A stretch of 64,000 nt of DNA from an uncultured Paracoccaceae bacterium (GTDB taxonomy: Bacteria; Pseudomonadota; Alphaproteobacteria; Rhodobacterales; Rhodobacteraceae). The translations under genes were made by a program, and so were the position numbers. Within the stretch, counting starts at the first letter, position 1. Each line of letters starts with the position of its first letter. Below are positions 33,431 through 43,290 of the stretch, one piece after another. The stretch is from contig CANNFR010000007.1 in NCBI GenBank assembly GCA_947503935.1, positions 277,522 through 341,521 on the forward strand, given 5' to 3'. The notes under the pieces were generated by a model. That model ran no database searches. It was not told the origin of the DNA and saw only the letters and a list, made by a program, of their open reading frames with translations.

Positions 33431-33808
33431 ATGATTGCAACCCTATTCCAGGTCGCCCTCGGTGGCGCGATCGGCGCCTCGCTTCGCTATCTCAGCGGGG
33501 TGGCGGCGATACGCGTCTTCGGGCCGGGCTTTCCCTGGGGCACGCTTTTTGTGAATGTCGCGGGCTCGGTCCTGATGGGGGTTCTGGTGGTGGTGCTGGC
33601 CGAAAGGGGCGGGACGCGCTACGCGCCGTTTCTGATGACCGGCATCCTGGGCGGCTTCACGACATTCTCGGCCTTTTCGCTGGACGCGCTGACGCTGTTC
33701 GAGCGCGGGCAGGTGGGCCTGGCTGCGGGGTATGTTGCAGGGTCGGTCGTGCTGGCCTTGGGCGGGATCGTTCTGGGCGTCACCCTGGCGCGGGGGGTGA
33801 TGGGATGA
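33431..33808 (+). CDS. crcB: Fluoride channel CrcB (Fluc)
   Basis: CrcB/Fluc proteins are dual-topology inner-membrane fluoride exporters. ATG 33431 (MIATLFQVALGGAIGASLR) gives 125 residues, the normal size; a GTG at 33410 would add seven. There are four hydrophobic helices, with GTLFVNVAGSVLMG and TGILGGFTTFSAFS, the conserved pore segments. I see no fluoride riboswitch upstream. It overlaps the next gene by ATGA. Confidence 0.94.
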   Translation: MIATLFQVALGGAIGASLRYLSGVAAIRVFGPGFPWGTLFVNVAGSVLMGVLVVVLAERGGTRYAPFLMTGILGGFTTFSAFSLDALTLFERGQVGLAAGYVAGSVVLALGGIVLGVTLARGVMG

Positions 33809-34848
33809 GCGGCGTGAAAACCCTGACGGTCTCGGTGGATGAGGGCGAGAGCCGCCTCGACCGCTGGATGAAACGGCGCTTTCCGCATGTTACGCAAGGC
33901 CAGATCGAAAAGATGTGTCGCACGGGCCAGGTGCGGGTCGATGGCGGGCGGGTCAAGGCGAATGCGCGGATCGCCCCCGGTATGAGTGTGCGCGTGCCGC
34001 CCTTGCCGCAAGACAAAGCCCCGCGCCGAGACCCGGCGCCTGTGGCGACCAGCGATGCCGAGATGATCCGCGCAGCCGTGATCTGGCAGGACGATCATAT
34101 CATCGCATTGAACAAGCCCCCGGGCCTGCCCAGCCAAGGTGGCAGTGGGCAGGGCAACCGCCATGTTGATGGTCTGGCCGAGGCGCTGAAATTCGGACTG
34201 GCGGAAAAACCCAGCCTGGTGCACCGGCTGGACAAGGACACCTCTGGCGTTCTTCTGCTGGCACGCAGCACCCGCATCGCGCGCAAATTGTCCGAGGCGT
34301 TTCGCGCCCGTGCCACGCGCAAGATCTACTGGGCGGTTGTGGCCGGCGTGCCGCATCCGAAAATGGGGACGATCCGTTTTGGTCTGGTCAAGGCGCCCGG
34401 CCACGGGCGTGGGGGTGAGGGCGAAAAGATGCTCTGCATCCATCCCGCCCGCATTGATGAGACCGAGGGCGCCAAGCGCGCCACCACCGATTACGCGGTG
34501 CTTGAGGCGTTGGGTCAGCGCGCTGCCTGGGTCGCCCTGTCGCCGATCACCGGGCGCACGCACCAACTGCGCGCCCATATGGCCGAGCTGGGGCATCCGA
34601 TCGTGGGCGATGGCAAGTATGGCGGCTCGGGTCAGGAAAATCTGGGTGACGGTTGGGGCGCGCAGCTGGGTGGCGAGATCAGTCGCAAGCTGCACCTCCA
34701 TGCCCGGTCGATCAGCTTCGACCATCCGATCAGCGGCCACCGCGTGACGATCACCGCCGACTTGCCCGATCACATGGCGCGCACCTGGGATAGCGTCGGT
34801 TGGACCCCGTCGGACGTGCCGGCCGATCCGTTCAGGGATGAGACATGA
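33805..34848 (+). CDS. rluC: RluC/RluD-family 23S rRNA pseudouridine synthase
   Basis: The 347-residue protein has an N-terminal S4 RNA-binding domain (RLDRWMKRRFPHVTQGQIEK) and the pseudouridine synthase domain with the catalytic Asp143 in HRLDKDTSGVLLLAR. It also has GRTHQLRAHMAELGHPIVGD. It isomerises specific uridines in 23S rRNA; RluC is favoured over RluD by general resemblance, and exact target sites are inferred. It overlaps crcB and the following phosphatase gene by four bases each. Confidence 0.9.
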   Translation: MSGVKTLTVSVDEGESRLDRWMKRRFPHVTQGQIEKMCRTGQVRVDGGRVKANARIAPGMSVRVPPLPQDKAPRRDPAPVATSDAEMIRAAVIWQDDHIIALNKPPGLPSQGGSGQGNRHVDGLAEALKFGLAEKPSLVHRLDKDTSGVLLLARSTRIARKLSEAFRARATRKIYWAVVAGVPHPKMGTIRFGLVKAPGHGRGGEGEKMLCIHPARIDETEGAKRATTDYAVLEALGQRAAWVALSPITGRTHQLRAHMAELGHPIVGDGKYGGSGQENLGDGWGAQLGGEISRKLHLHARSISFDHPISGHRVTITADLPDHMARTWDSVGWTPSDVPADPFRDET

Positions 34849-35519
34849 GTGACGCCCGGCGCCTGATCGTCTTCGATGTCGACGGTACGCTGGTCGACAG
34901 CCAGGCGCATATCCTTGCCTCGATGGCGGGCGCATTTGCGGCACTTGGCCAGCCTGCCCCGTCTCGCGATGAGGCTCTGTCGATCGTCGGGCTGTCCCTG
35001 CCGGTGGCGCTGCGCCAGCTGGCCCCCGATGTCAGCGAAGACGAGGCCGGCGCGATGGTCGAGGCCTACAAGGCGACCTTTCAGGGCATTCGGCTGAGCG
35101 GCGAGGCGGCCTCGCCGCTTTACCCCCAGACGCGCGAGACGCTGGAGGGGTTGCGCCGGGATCAGGCCTTGCTGATGGGGCTTGCCACTGGCAAATCGCG
35201 CCGCGGTTTGGATTACCTCGTTGAGGCCCATGAACTTGCACCCTATTTCGCGACGCAACAGGTTGCAGATGATCATCCGTCGAAACCGCATCCGTCGATG
35301 TTGCAGCGCGCTTTGCAGGAAACGGGCGTCGACGCGTCACGGGCCGTGATGGTCGGTGATACCGAGTTTGATATCGAAATGGGCCGCGCTGCCGGGTTTC
35401 GCACGATCGGTGTTAGTTGGGGGTATCACCCGATGGCGCGTCTGGCGGCGGCCGATATCGTGATCGACACCTGGGGCCAGCTTTGGCCGTTTCTGGAAGA
35501 GCTCTGGGGCGGCAGATGA
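34845..35519 (+). CDS. HAD-superfamily hydrolase, phosphoglycolate-phosphatase-like
   Basis: The 224-residue cytoplasmic enzyme has the HAD motifs: I FDVDGTLVDS near the start, II in the TGKSRRGLDYL area, III a lysine before HPSMLQRAL, and IV GDTEFDIEMGRAAG. A helical cap lies between motifs I and II, as in phosphoglycolate phosphatase and PPase-like HADs. Substrate specificity cannot be assigned. It is translationally coupled to rluC and to the ATP12 gene (ATGA overlaps). Confidence 0.88.
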   Translation: MSDARRLIVFDVDGTLVDSQAHILASMAGAFAALGQPAPSRDEALSIVGLSLPVALRQLAPDVSEDEAGAMVEAYKATFQGIRLSGEAASPLYPQTRETLEGLRRDQALLMGLATGKSRRGLDYLVEAHELAPYFATQQVADDHPSKPHPSMLQRALQETGVDASRAVMVGDTEFDIEMGRAAGFRTIGVSWGYHPMARLAAADIVIDTWGQLWPFLEELWGGR

Positions 35520-36232
35520 CCGAGTGGGCCGCGAAACGGTTCTGGAAGAAAACCACGGTTGCGTCGCTTGACCAGGGTTGGACGGTGCACCTGGATGACC
35601 GTCCGGTCAAGACGCCGGGAAAGGCATCGTTGGTCCTGCCGACACAAAGGCTTGCCGTCGCGATTGCTGCGGAATGGAACGCGCAATCTGAGCGCATCGA
35701 TCCTTCCGGGATGCCGCTGACGCGGGCCGCAAACTCGGCCATCGACAAGGTTGCCGTCCAGCGGGCCGAGGTGACTGACATGCTTGCCTCGTATGGGCAA
35801 ACAGATCTGCTCTGCTATCGCGCCGAGACGCCTGATCAGCTGGCCCAGCGGCAAGCTACCGCATGGGATCCGCTTTTGGCCTGGGCCGCGCAAGAGCTGG
35901 ACGCGCCTTTGAATGTGACCACCGGTGTCATGTATGTCGATCAACCCTCGGGTAGCCTGTCGCGCCTCAAGGCCGAGGTGGCGGGCTTGAGTGTTTTTGA
36001 GCTGACAGCCTTTCATGACCTTGTCGCACTGTCCGGGTCACTGGTGATCGCCCTGGCCGTAATTCATCGCCACGGATCGCCTGAGGATCTTTGGGCCGCA
36101 TCGCGTGTGGACGAGATCTGGCAGGCCGAACTTTGGGGCCATGATGACGAGGCCGCAGCCCAGGCCACCCGCAAGAAAAGCGACTTCTTGCAGGCGATGC
36201 GGCTTTTCAATCTGCTCCGCGAGGTTGAGTGA
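35516..36232 (+). CDS. ATP12-family F1-ATPase assembly chaperone
   Basis: ATP12 proteins bind the F1 alpha subunit during ATP-synthase assembly. The ATG at 35516 (MTEWAAKRFWKKTTVA) overlaps the previous stop and gives 238 residues. DDRPVKTPGKASLVLPT is the family hallmark, followed by ASYGQTDLLCYRAE and the helical C-terminal domain. A longer in-frame opening upstream lies inside the HAD gene and is ignored. Confidence 0.93.
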   Translation: MTEWAAKRFWKKTTVASLDQGWTVHLDDRPVKTPGKASLVLPTQRLAVAIAAEWNAQSERIDPSGMPLTRAANSAIDKVAVQRAEVTDMLASYGQTDLLCYRAETPDQLAQRQATAWDPLLAWAAQELDAPLNVTTGVMYVDQPSGSLSRLKAEVAGLSVFELTAFHDLVALSGSLVIALAVIHRHGSPEDLWAASRVDEIWQAELWGHDDEAAAQATRKKSDFLQAMRLFNLLREVE

Positions 36233-36449
36233 CGCAGGGTGAGCCTGCCAGGCGATGCGGCAAAGTGGGGCTTTTGCCCGAAAATTATTCAGCTTTCCGC
36301 GCCAAACCCCGACCTTGGCCTTGACGTATTCGGGAAGATTCGCCCAAACTCTCGCCACCGAAATGGGACTCGCTCCCATGAGATCACCCCGGTCAGCATG
36401 GCCGGAAGAAACCACCTGCAAACGGGTGGATCATCAGGAAGAGGTAAAA

Positions 36450-37469
36450 ATGAAGAAATCCGTATTCTTCGGCGTACTGACTGCCGCTGGCCTTGTGGCC
36501 GGTGCTTCGGCCGCCGCGACCCTTGACGACGTGAAGGCGCGCGGCACGCTGAACTGTGGTGTGACAACCGGCCTGACCGGCTTTGCCGCGCCCGACGCGA
36601 ATGGCGAATGGCAAGGCTTTGACGTGGCCGTGTGCCGCGCCGTGGCCGCTGCCATCTTGAGCGACCCCACCGCGGTTGAGTTTGTGCCGACAACCGGCCA
36701 GACCCGATTTACCGCGCTTGCTGCTGGCGAGATCGACATGCTGGCCCGCAACACCACCTGGACGTTCTCGCGCGATACCGACCTCAAGTTCGATTTCACG
36801 GGTATCAACTACTATGATGGACAGGGTTTCATCGTTCCGAGCGCGCTGGGCGTGTCCTCGGCGAAAGAGCTGGATGGCGCCACCATCTGCATCCAGACCG
36901 GCACGACGACCGAGCTGAACCTGGCGGATTACTTCCGCACCAACAACATCAGCTACGAGCCTGTTCCGATCGAAACAAACGCGGAAGGTCAGCAGCAATA
37001 TCTGGCCGGTGCCTGCGACGCCTACACGACCGACGCTTCGGGCCTTGCGGCCACGCGCGCCTCGTTCGAGAACCCGGGCGATCACATCATCCTGCCCGAG
37101 ATTATCTCGAAAGAGCCGCTGGGTCCGCTGGTCCGCCACGGTGACAGTGAGTGGGGCGATATCGTGCGTTGGACGCTGAACGCGCTGATCGCCGCGGAAG
37201 AGCTTGGCATCACTTCGGCCAACGTCGCCGAGATGTCGTCTGCGCCGGGCGACAACCCCGAGATCAACCGTCTGCTCGGCACCGAGGGTGACCTGGGTGC
37301 GATGATTGGCCTTGATGCCGAATGGGCCAAGCGGGCGATTATGGCCGAAGGCAATTACGGCGAAATCTTCGAGAAGAACATCGGAGAGACCACGCCGATC
37401 GGCCTGGCACGCGGCCTGAACGCCCAATGGCAGGATGGCGGGCTGCTCTACGCACCGCCGTTCCGCTAA
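36450..37469 (+). CDS. aapJ: General L-amino acid ABC transporter, periplasmic binding protein
   Basis: AapJ (BztA in Rhodobacter capsulatus) captures polar amino acids such as glutamate and glutamine in the periplasm. The ATG at 36450 (MKKSVFFGVLTAAG) follows GGAAGAGG and starts a 22-residue signal peptide. The mature protein begins ATLDDVKARGTLNCGVT, and the family sequence LAARNTTWTFSRDT is recognisable as MLARNTTWTFSRDTD. It is 339 residues in all. A 217-bp gap precedes it and must hold the promoter. A stem-loop 13 bp downstream separates it from the permease genes. Confidence 0.95.
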   Translation: MKKSVFFGVLTAAGLVAGASAAATLDDVKARGTLNCGVTTGLTGFAAPDANGEWQGFDVAVCRAVAAAILSDPTAVEFVPTTGQTRFTALAAGEIDMLARNTTWTFSRDTDLKFDFTGINYYDGQGFIVPSALGVSSAKELDGATICIQTGTTTELNLADYFRTNNISYEPVPIETNAEGQQQYLAGACDAYTTDASGLAATRASFENPGDHIILPEIISKEPLGPLVRHGDSEWGDIVRWTLNALIAAEELGITSANVAEMSSAPGDNPEINRLLGTEGDLGAMIGLDAEWAKRAIMAEGNYGEIFEKNIGETTPIGLARGLNAQWQDGGLLYAPPFR

Positions 37470-37482
37470 GCGACATGAAGGG

Positions 37483-37511
37483 AAGGGCGCGGGGACACAC
37501 CCGCGCCCTTT
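37483..37511 (+). other. Stem-loop between aapJ and aapQ
   Basis: An 11-pair stem (AAGGGCGCGGG / CCCGCGCCCTT) with a six-base loop is followed by only one further T. Such structures often protect the binding-protein mRNA and reduce read-through, giving more AapJ than permease. That function is inferred. Confidence 0.65.
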
Positions 37512-37613
37512 ACCAATCGTGACTCCAAACCTTTCGTTGACAGCGCATTCGTGTGGGCCCTGCCCGCACTGGCAGAGCGCATTTCAACGCAATAAACGAT
37601 AAGGACGCACGCC

Positions 37614-38840
37614 ATGGCAGATGTGTCAGGACCCCCGAAGGAAAGCTTTCGGCTTAGCCAACTCATCTACGACTCACGCTATCGGTCGCTGACAATTCAG
37701 GTCGTGGCGACCTTTCTGCTGACGGCCGCCATTGTGTGGCTGGGTATGAACCTGGTTGAGAACCTCAACCGCCTGGGCCGGGGATTTGACCTTGGGTTTT
37801 TATGGCAGCGGGCGGGATACGATATCAGCCAAACACTTATTCCTTACACCAGTGAGTCCACCCATGGCCGCGCCGTTCTGGTGGGAATGCTCAACACTCT
37901 GCTTGTCGCGTTTCTTGGCTGTATTCTGGCAACCATCATCGGCGTGATCGCAGGTGTGCTGCGCTTGTCGAACAACTGGATCGTTTCGCGCCTCATGGCT
38001 GTCTATGTTGAAGGCTTTCGCAACGTCCCGCTTTTGCTTTGGCTGCTGTTGATCTTTGCCGTGCTGACGGAAGCCACGCCAGAGCCAAGAGAGTTCCGGC
38101 CAGACGAAAATGGCGTCGCAGCATATAGCATGTTTTTGGGTGATAGCATGGCATTCACCGCGCGCGGAACGCTTATACCCGCGCCTGTATGGGAGCCCGG
38201 ATCAGGTGTCTTGGTTGTTATCTTCATTGCGTCCATAATTGGCGCCTTTGTGTGGCGCCGTCATGCTCTGCGCCAACTCTATCAATTTGGGCGCGTAGTC
38301 CCAATACTTTGGCCTGTTCTAGGTATTTTGATCTTGCCTACACTGATTGGCTTTTTCTTGCTGGGGCGACCCATCTCGCTTGAATACCCAGTTCTGGGAA
38401 GGTTCAATTTTTCAGGTGGCGCGACAATTTCGAACGCGTTCATGGCACTTTGGCTGGGGCTGTCTCTCTATACCGGTGCTTTCATTGCCGAGATCGTACG
38501 AGCAGGTATTCTTGCCGTGTCGAAGGGCCAGACGGAGGCAGCATACGCGCTGGGCTTGCGGCCGAGACGTACACTGAGCCTGGTTGTTCTGCCCCAGGCC
38601 TTGCGCGTGATCATCCCCCCGCTGATCTCGCAATTCCTGAACCTGACGAAAAACTCGTCCCTGGCGATCGCGGTGACCTATCCCGATATTCGGGCGACAT
38701 TGGGCGGAACGGCCATCACCACGACCGGGAAAGAGCTTGAAGGCCTGCTTTTGATGGGGCTGTTCTTCCTGGCACTGAGCTTTCTGATTTCCGGGGTGAT
38801 GAACTTTTACAATTCCCGCGTAAAGCTGAAGGAGCGCTGA
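37614..38840 (+). CDS. aapQ: General L-amino acid ABC transporter, permease AapQ
   Basis: AapQ (BztB) is one of two inner-membrane subunits of the polar amino-acid importer. The 408-residue protein has N-terminal hydrophobic segments and a large inserted loop typical of this subfamily. The C-terminal HisM-type permease domain has the ABC-coupling segment EIVRAGILAVSKGQTEAAYALG. AAGGA precedes the ATG. It ends 1 bp before aapM. Confidence 0.95.
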   Translation: MADVSGPPKESFRLSQLIYDSRYRSLTIQVVATFLLTAAIVWLGMNLVENLNRLGRGFDLGFLWQRAGYDISQTLIPYTSESTHGRAVLVGMLNTLLVAFLGCILATIIGVIAGVLRLSNNWIVSRLMAVYVEGFRNVPLLLWLLLIFAVLTEATPEPREFRPDENGVAAYSMFLGDSMAFTARGTLIPAPVWEPGSGVLVVIFIASIIGAFVWRRHALRQLYQFGRVVPILWPVLGILILPTLIGFFLLGRPISLEYPVLGRFNFSGGATISNAFMALWLGLSLYTGAFIAEIVRAGILAVSKGQTEAAYALGLRPRRTLSLVVLPQALRVIIPPLISQFLNLTKNSSLAIAVTYPDIRATLGGTAITTTGKELEGLLLMGLFFLALSFLISGVMNFYNSRVKLKER

Positions 38841-38841
38841 G

Positions 38842-40263
38842 ATGAGCGAGACACATTCCTTCACCGTCGGGTATGTCCGTCACGAAATGCAAGGCCCGCT
38901 GCCGCCGCCTGTTGCGGAAAGCGGCGCGGTCAAATGGATGCGGGAAAATCTGTTCTCGTCCTGGCTGAACGCGATCTTGACGGTCGTTTCGCTCTTCGTG
39001 ATCTGGTGGGTTCTCAGCCATACCTTGCCATGGATGCTTGCAGGGGTCTGGAGCGCATCGTCCCTGACCGACTGCCGCAACATACTGGCCGAGCGCGGCT
39101 ATTCCTCGGGGGCCTGCTGGGCTGTCATCACCGAACGTTGGCCGCAGCTGATTTTCGGCTTTTACCCAAGCGAGCTCTATTGGCGCCCGATCTTGGCCTT
39201 CGTGCTGTTGATCGGGGCAGTTGCGCCGGTCCTGTACACGTCGCTGCCCCGTAAAATGCTCTGGTTCTCCCTGATCTATCCGCTGATCGCGTATTATCTG
39301 CTCTGGGGCGGATCCGTATGGACCCCGGTGATGCTGGCTGTCGGCTTCAGTCTTGTCGGAATGGGCGGTACCCTGGCATCGAACAAGAGCGGTTTCTTCT
39401 TTGGCGTCCTGATTGCCATTCTCATCTTCCTACTGATGTTCTTCGATCCGCTTTCGGCACTGCTAAACGTCATGGGGGGCATCGCCGGGCTGTTCTCGGC
39501 CGACAGCGTGCGTCTTAGCCCGATGATTGGGTCTCTGGCTTTGCGCGATCTTTTCCCATTGATGCCGACCTTATCGGACCTCTTGGGAAGTATTGCGCCG
39601 ATTGGACTTGAGTCGGTGACGTCGCGAGAAATCGGCGGTTTCCTTCTGGCCCTTGTGATCGGTCTGTCGGCGATTGTATTCTCGATGCCGCTTGGCATCT
39701 TGCTTGCTCTCGGGCGTCAGTCTGACCTGTTCATCATCAACAAGGTGTGCGTGACCTTTATCGAGGTCATTCGGGGCATTCCGCTGATCGTCTGGCTTTT
39801 CACGGCCTCGACGCTTTTGAACTACTTCCTGCCCCCCGGCACCACTTTCGACCTTATTCTGCGGGTGATCATCATGGTCACGTTCTTCGCGGCGGCCTAT
39901 ATCGCCGAGGTGATCCGCGGTGGCCTGGCGGCGTTGCCGAAGGGCCAGTATGAGGGCGCCGATAGTCTTGGACTGGATTACTGGCAGTCGATGCGGCTGA
40001 TCATCCTGCCGCAGGCCCTGAAAATCTCGATCCCCGGGATCGTGAACACGTTTATCGGTCTCTTCAAAGATACAGTACTGGTCGTGTTCATCGGCCTTCT
40101 GGACCCCATCGGGTTCATCAACCTGATCCGCGCGACCGTCGAATGGAACGGGATCTACTGGGAACTCTACATCTTCGTGGGTCTCTGCTTCTTCCTGTTC
40201 TGCTTCTTCATGTCCCGCTATTCGCAATATCTGGAGCGCAAGCTTCGGACCGATCATCGCTAA
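38842..40263 (+). CDS. aapM: General L-amino acid ABC transporter, permease AapM
   Basis: AapM (BztC) is the second permease subunit. The 473-residue protein is strongly hydrophobic, with the coupling segment [22 protein letters not shown] and the neighbouring [23 protein letters not shown]. The partner genes on both sides and the matching coupling helices show it forms a heterodimer with AapQ. It lies 10 bp before aapP. Confidence 0.95.
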   Translation: MSETHSFTVGYVRHEMQGPLPPPVAESGAVKWMRENLFSSWLNAILTVVSLFVIWWVLSHTLPWMLAGVWSASSLTDCRNILAERGYSSGACWAVITERWPQLIFGFYPSELYWRPILAFVLLIGAVAPVLYTSLPRKMLWFSLIYPLIAYYLLWGGSVWTPVMLAVGFSLVGMGGTLASNKSGFFFGVLIAILIFLLMFFDPLSALLNVMGGIAGLFSADSVRLSPMIGSLALRDLFPLMPTLSDLLGSIAPIGLESVTSREIGGFLLALVIGLSAIVFSMPLGILLALGRQSDLFIINKVCVTFIEVIRGIPLIVWLFTASTLLNYFLPPGTTFDLILRVIIMVTFFAAAYIAEVIRGGLAALPKGQYEGADSLGLDYWQSMRLIILPQALKISIPGIVNTFIGLFKDTVLVVFIGLLDPIGFINLIRATVEWNGIYWELYIFVGLCFFLFCFFMSRYSQYLERKLRTDHR

Positions 40264-40273
40264 GGAGAGTTCC

Positions 40274-41068
40274 ATGTCCGAGACAGCAGCCATTGAGCGC
40301 GCCATCGACCGGAGCCAGATGCAGGTCTCCGATGAGGTGGCCATCGAGATCACCAACATGAACAAATGGTACGGCCAGTTCCATGTTCTGCGGGATATCG
40401 ATCTGACCGTGAACCGCGGCGAGCGGATCGTGATCTGCGGGCCCTCGGGTTCGGGAAAATCGACACTGATCCGATGCATCAACGCTTTGGAAGAGCATCA
40501 GAAAGGCAAGATCGTCGTCGATGGCACGCATCTGTCGTCTGACATCAAGAACATCGACAAGGTGCGGTCCGAGGTCGGGATGGTGTTCCAGCATTTCAAC
40601 CTCTTCCCGCATCTGACGATCCTCGAGAATTGCACGCTGGCCCCGATCTGGGTGCGCAAGACGCCCAAGCGCGAGGCCGAACAGGTGGCGATGCACTACC
40701 TCAAAAAGGTCAAGATCCCCGAACAGGCCAACAAGTATCCCGGTCAGCTCTCGGGCGGTCAGCAGCAGCGGGTGGCGATTGCGCGGTCCCTTTGCATGAA
40801 GCCGCGGATCATGCTGTTCGATGAGCCGACCTCGGCGCTCGACCCCGAGATGATCAAGGAAGTGCTCGACACCATGATCGAGCTGGCCGAAGAGGGGATG
40901 ACGATGCTGGTGGTCACCCATGAGATGGGCTTTGCCCAGGCCGTGGCGAACCGCGTGATCTTCATGGATCAGGGCCAGATCGTCGAACAGAACGAGCCGA
41001 AAGAATTCTTCAACAACCCCAAATCCGACCGGACCAAGCTGTTCCTCAGCCAGATCCTCGGCCATTGA
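40274..41068 (+). CDS. aapP: General L-amino acid ABC transporter, ATP-binding protein
   Basis: AapP (BztD) is the cytoplasmic ATPase. The 264-residue protein has Walker [10 protein letters not shown], the Q-loop [12 protein letters not shown], the signature [15 protein letters not shown], Walker [15 protein letters not shown] and the H-switch VVTHEMGFA. It is the last gene of the operon, convergent with sixA 11 bp downstream. No hairpin fits in that gap. Confidence 0.97.
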   Translation: MSETAAIERAIDRSQMQVSDEVAIEITNMNKWYGQFHVLRDIDLTVNRGERIVICGPSGSGKSTLIRCINALEEHQKGKIVVDGTHLSSDIKNIDKVRSEVGMVFQHFNLFPHLTILENCTLAPIWVRKTPKREAEQVAMHYLKKVKIPEQANKYPGQLSGGQQQRVAIARSLCMKPRIMLFDEPTSALDPEMIKEVLDTMIELAEEGMTMLVVTHEMGFAQAVANRVIFMDQGQIVEQNEPKEFFNNPKSDRTKLFLSQILGH

Positions 41069-41079
41069 GGGATCTCGTT

Positions 41080-41595
41080 CTAGCCGCGCTCGGACGGCGT
41101 GAAGAAATCCAAGGTCGCGCCGGTTCCCGGCGTGATCTGGTCCCAACCGGTCGCGTCGAAATTGACAACCAGCGTGGCCGAGGTCGGGTAACGCGCAAAG
41201 TCGGGGTCGGTGGGCGGCGTGGCGGGCAATGTCGATGCAAATTCCCCGATGCCGGGATTATGCCCGATCATCATCACCGTCTGGCCGGTGGCGCCTTTGA
41301 GATGCTGCAGCATGGTCGCGGCCTCTGCATGGTAGAGCGCAGCGATCAGGTCCGCATCGGGCGCGTCACTCAGTGATCTGGCGATAGCGGCCCAGGTCTC
41401 ACGGGTGCGGCATGCATCCGAGCAAAGAACCTGATCGGGCAGGTAATCGCGCGACACCAGCCATTGACCAAGCTCGGTGGCCGCCCGCTGCCCGCGCCCA
41501 TTCAAGGGGCGGTCGTGATCGGGTAGCGATGGATCGGACCAGTCGGATTTGGCGTGCCGCGTCAAGATCAGGCGGCGGTGACCGTCAGGTGTCAT
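41080..41595 (-). CDS. SixA-type histidine phosphatase
   Basis: The ATG at 41595 (MTPDGHRRLILTRHAK) overlaps the preceding stop by ATGA; the longer frame upstream is inside that gene. The product is 171 residues. The histidine-phosphatase core is visible as TRHAKSDW (phospho-accepting His14), the arginine in CRTRETW and the second histidine in MIGHNPGIGEFA. SixA dephosphorylates histidine phosphotransfer proteins in E. coli; the partner here is unknown. It is the third gene of an argB - Fe-S protein - phosphatase set. Confidence 0.88.
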   Translation of the reverse strand: MTPDGHRRLILTRHAKSDWSDPSLPDHDRPLNGRGQRAATELGQWLVSRDYLPDQVLCSDACRTRETWAAIARSLSDAPDADLIAALYHAEAATMLQHLKGATGQTVMMIGHNPGIGEFASTLPATPPTDPDFARYPTSATLVVNFDATGWDQITPGTGATLDFFTPSERG

Positions 41596-42260
41596 GTATG
41601 AAAGCGCCCCATATGATAGGCGGATTGTTCCGGCAGCCTGCCATAGGATTGGCTGACAGGGCAAGCGCGGCGAACGGCACATCCGGTTTTAAGGCAATCC
41701 TGTCCCGGCGCGGTCTCGAGAAACGCATGGCAGGCCGGCACATCGTACCCCGCCGGCACAAGCGCAGAGACCGGGCAGGCGGACAGGCAGGGTTGGTCAT
41801 CGCAGGTCGCGCAAGGGGGTGCAGGGGGCGGATCGGGCAGATCTAGCGCCGTCTTCAAAGCAAGCGCGCCGCGATAGCTGACCATCAGACCCGCCCGGTC
41901 ATGAACCAGAATATTCACGGGCGAGGCCCAGGCCCGGCCCGAGCGTTTGGCCCAGGCGATGAACGGGTGCCAGGGCGGACCACTGAAGGGAAACAGCGCC
42001 TTGCCGCCCAGATCGCAGGCAATCCGGCCGATCACCCGCCGGGACCACCGATCAAGCGGGTCCGGGTTGCCATCGTTGAATTCCGGCGCTGCCGTGACAT
42101 GCGCCCAGAAACCGGGCTCATGCGGGCCGATCAGAAGAAGTGTCTTGGTGCCTTTCGGGGCCGCGTCCTCCAGCCTGGGGTGAAACGCACCGAAGATATC
42201 CAGCTGCGATTGCCTGAGGCGGGCTTGCAGCGCCTCATAGGTTACGGTGTCGCCGTCCAA
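41592..42260 (-). CDS. Ferredoxin-like 4Fe-4S protein
   Basis: The 222-residue protein has two C-terminal cysteine clusters, CATCDDQPCLSACP and CLKTGCAVRRACP, which fit two 4Fe-4S centres as in QueG-like and other ferredoxin-type proteins. The N-terminal half resembles small conserved proteins of unknown role. The start appears to be TTG at 42260, directly after the argB stop (TAATTG); I find no better start. Coupling to argB upstream and sixA downstream (ATGA) suggests one transcript. An electron-transfer or reductase role is inferred from the clusters. Confidence 0.78.
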   Translation of the reverse strand: MDGDTVTYEALQARLRQSQLDIFGAFHPRLEDAAPKGTKTLLLIGPHEPGFWAHVTAAPEFNDGNPDPLDRWSRRVIGRIACDLGGKALFPFSGPPWHPFIAWAKRSGRAWASPVNILVHDRAGLMVSYRGALALKTALDLPDPPPAPPCATCDDQPCLSACPVSALVPAGYDVPACHAFLETAPGQDCLKTGCAVRRACPVSQSYGRLPEQSAYHMGRFHT

Positions 42261-43178
42261 TTAACGTGCTGCCGCCGTGGTCTGATCGGGGCGTTTTTTC
42301 ACCTGAGAGGCTGCCGAGCGGATGATGGACCCCGCCCCGTGATCGGTGAAAAGCTCCAAAAGGCAGGCATTCGGCTGGCGCCCGTCCAGAATTGCCGCCG
42401 CGCGAACACCATTTTCGACCGCGGTCAGCGCGGTATCGACTTTTGGGATCATGCCACCCGAGATCGTGCCGTGGTCGATCATCTCGCGCACTTCGGCCAA
42501 TGACAATTCGGTCACAACCTCACCCGCCTCGTTCTTGACGCCGGAGACATCCGTCAAAAGCAGCAGCCGGTCGGCTTTCAAGGCCCCGGCAATAGCCCCT
42601 GCGGCCGTGTCGCCATTGACGTTGAAAGTTTCATTCTCCTCCATCCCCGTGGCCACCGGCGCAACGACCGGGATGATCCCGGCCGCGAAAAGGTCGTGCA
42701 GAACCTGCACATTCATTTCAACGGGCCGCCCGACAAAGCCCAGTTCAGGGTCGTCAGCCACACAGACCATCAGGTCGTCATCCTTGCCCGACAGACCCAC
42801 TGCGCGGCCGCCCTCATCCATGATGGCCTGAACGATGCGCTTGTTCACAAGGCCGGTTAGCACCATCTCAACCACCTCGACGGTCGCCTTGTCAGTCACC
42901 CGTTTGCCGCGCACGAATTCCGATTTGATGCCCAACCGATCCAGCATCTCGTTGATCATCGGGCCGCCACCATGGACGACCACGGGGTTTAACCCGACCT
43001 GGCGCATCAGAACGATGTCGCGTGCGAAGCTGGCCATCGCGTCGGCATCGCCCATTGCGTTGCCGCCGAACTTGATCACGACGATGGCGCCGGAATAGCG
43101 CTGAAGGTAGGGAAGGGCCTCGGACAGCGTCCGGGCGGTGGCGATCCAATCGCGGGTCATGGCAATCTGCTTTTTCAT
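42261..43178 (-). CDS. argB: Acetylglutamate kinase
   Basis: ArgB phosphorylates N-acetylglutamate, the second step of arginine synthesis. From ATG 43178 ([15 protein letters not shown]) it is 305 residues; ATG 43160 (MTRDW) is equally credible. The kinase motifs are [24 protein letters not shown] and [14 protein letters not shown], with [12 protein letters not shown]. It is the first gene of a tight minus-strand trio. Confidence 0.96.
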   Translation of the reverse strand: MKKQIAMTRDWIATARTLSEALPYLQRYSGAIVVIKFGGNAMGDADAMASFARDIVLMRQVGLNPVVVHGGGPMINEMLDRLGIKSEFVRGKRVTDKATVEVVEMVLTGLVNKRIVQAIMDEGGRAVGLSGKDDDLMVCVADDPELGFVGRPVEMNVQVLHDLFAAGIIPVVAPVATGMEENETFNVNGDTAAGAIAGALKADRLLLLTDVSGVKNEAGEVVTELSLAEVREMIDHGTISGGMIPKVDTALTAVENGVRAAAILDGRQPNACLLELFTDHGAGSIIRSAASQVKKRPDQTTAAAR

Positions 43179-43290
43179 GTGGCGCTCTTGCGGTCGGTCT
43201 CTTTTGTTAGGCGGTCGTGCCGGGCCTGCCAAGGGTGGATTGTGAATTCCACGCAGAGGGCTAGGGTGTGCACCGATATGGGAGGGCCGG

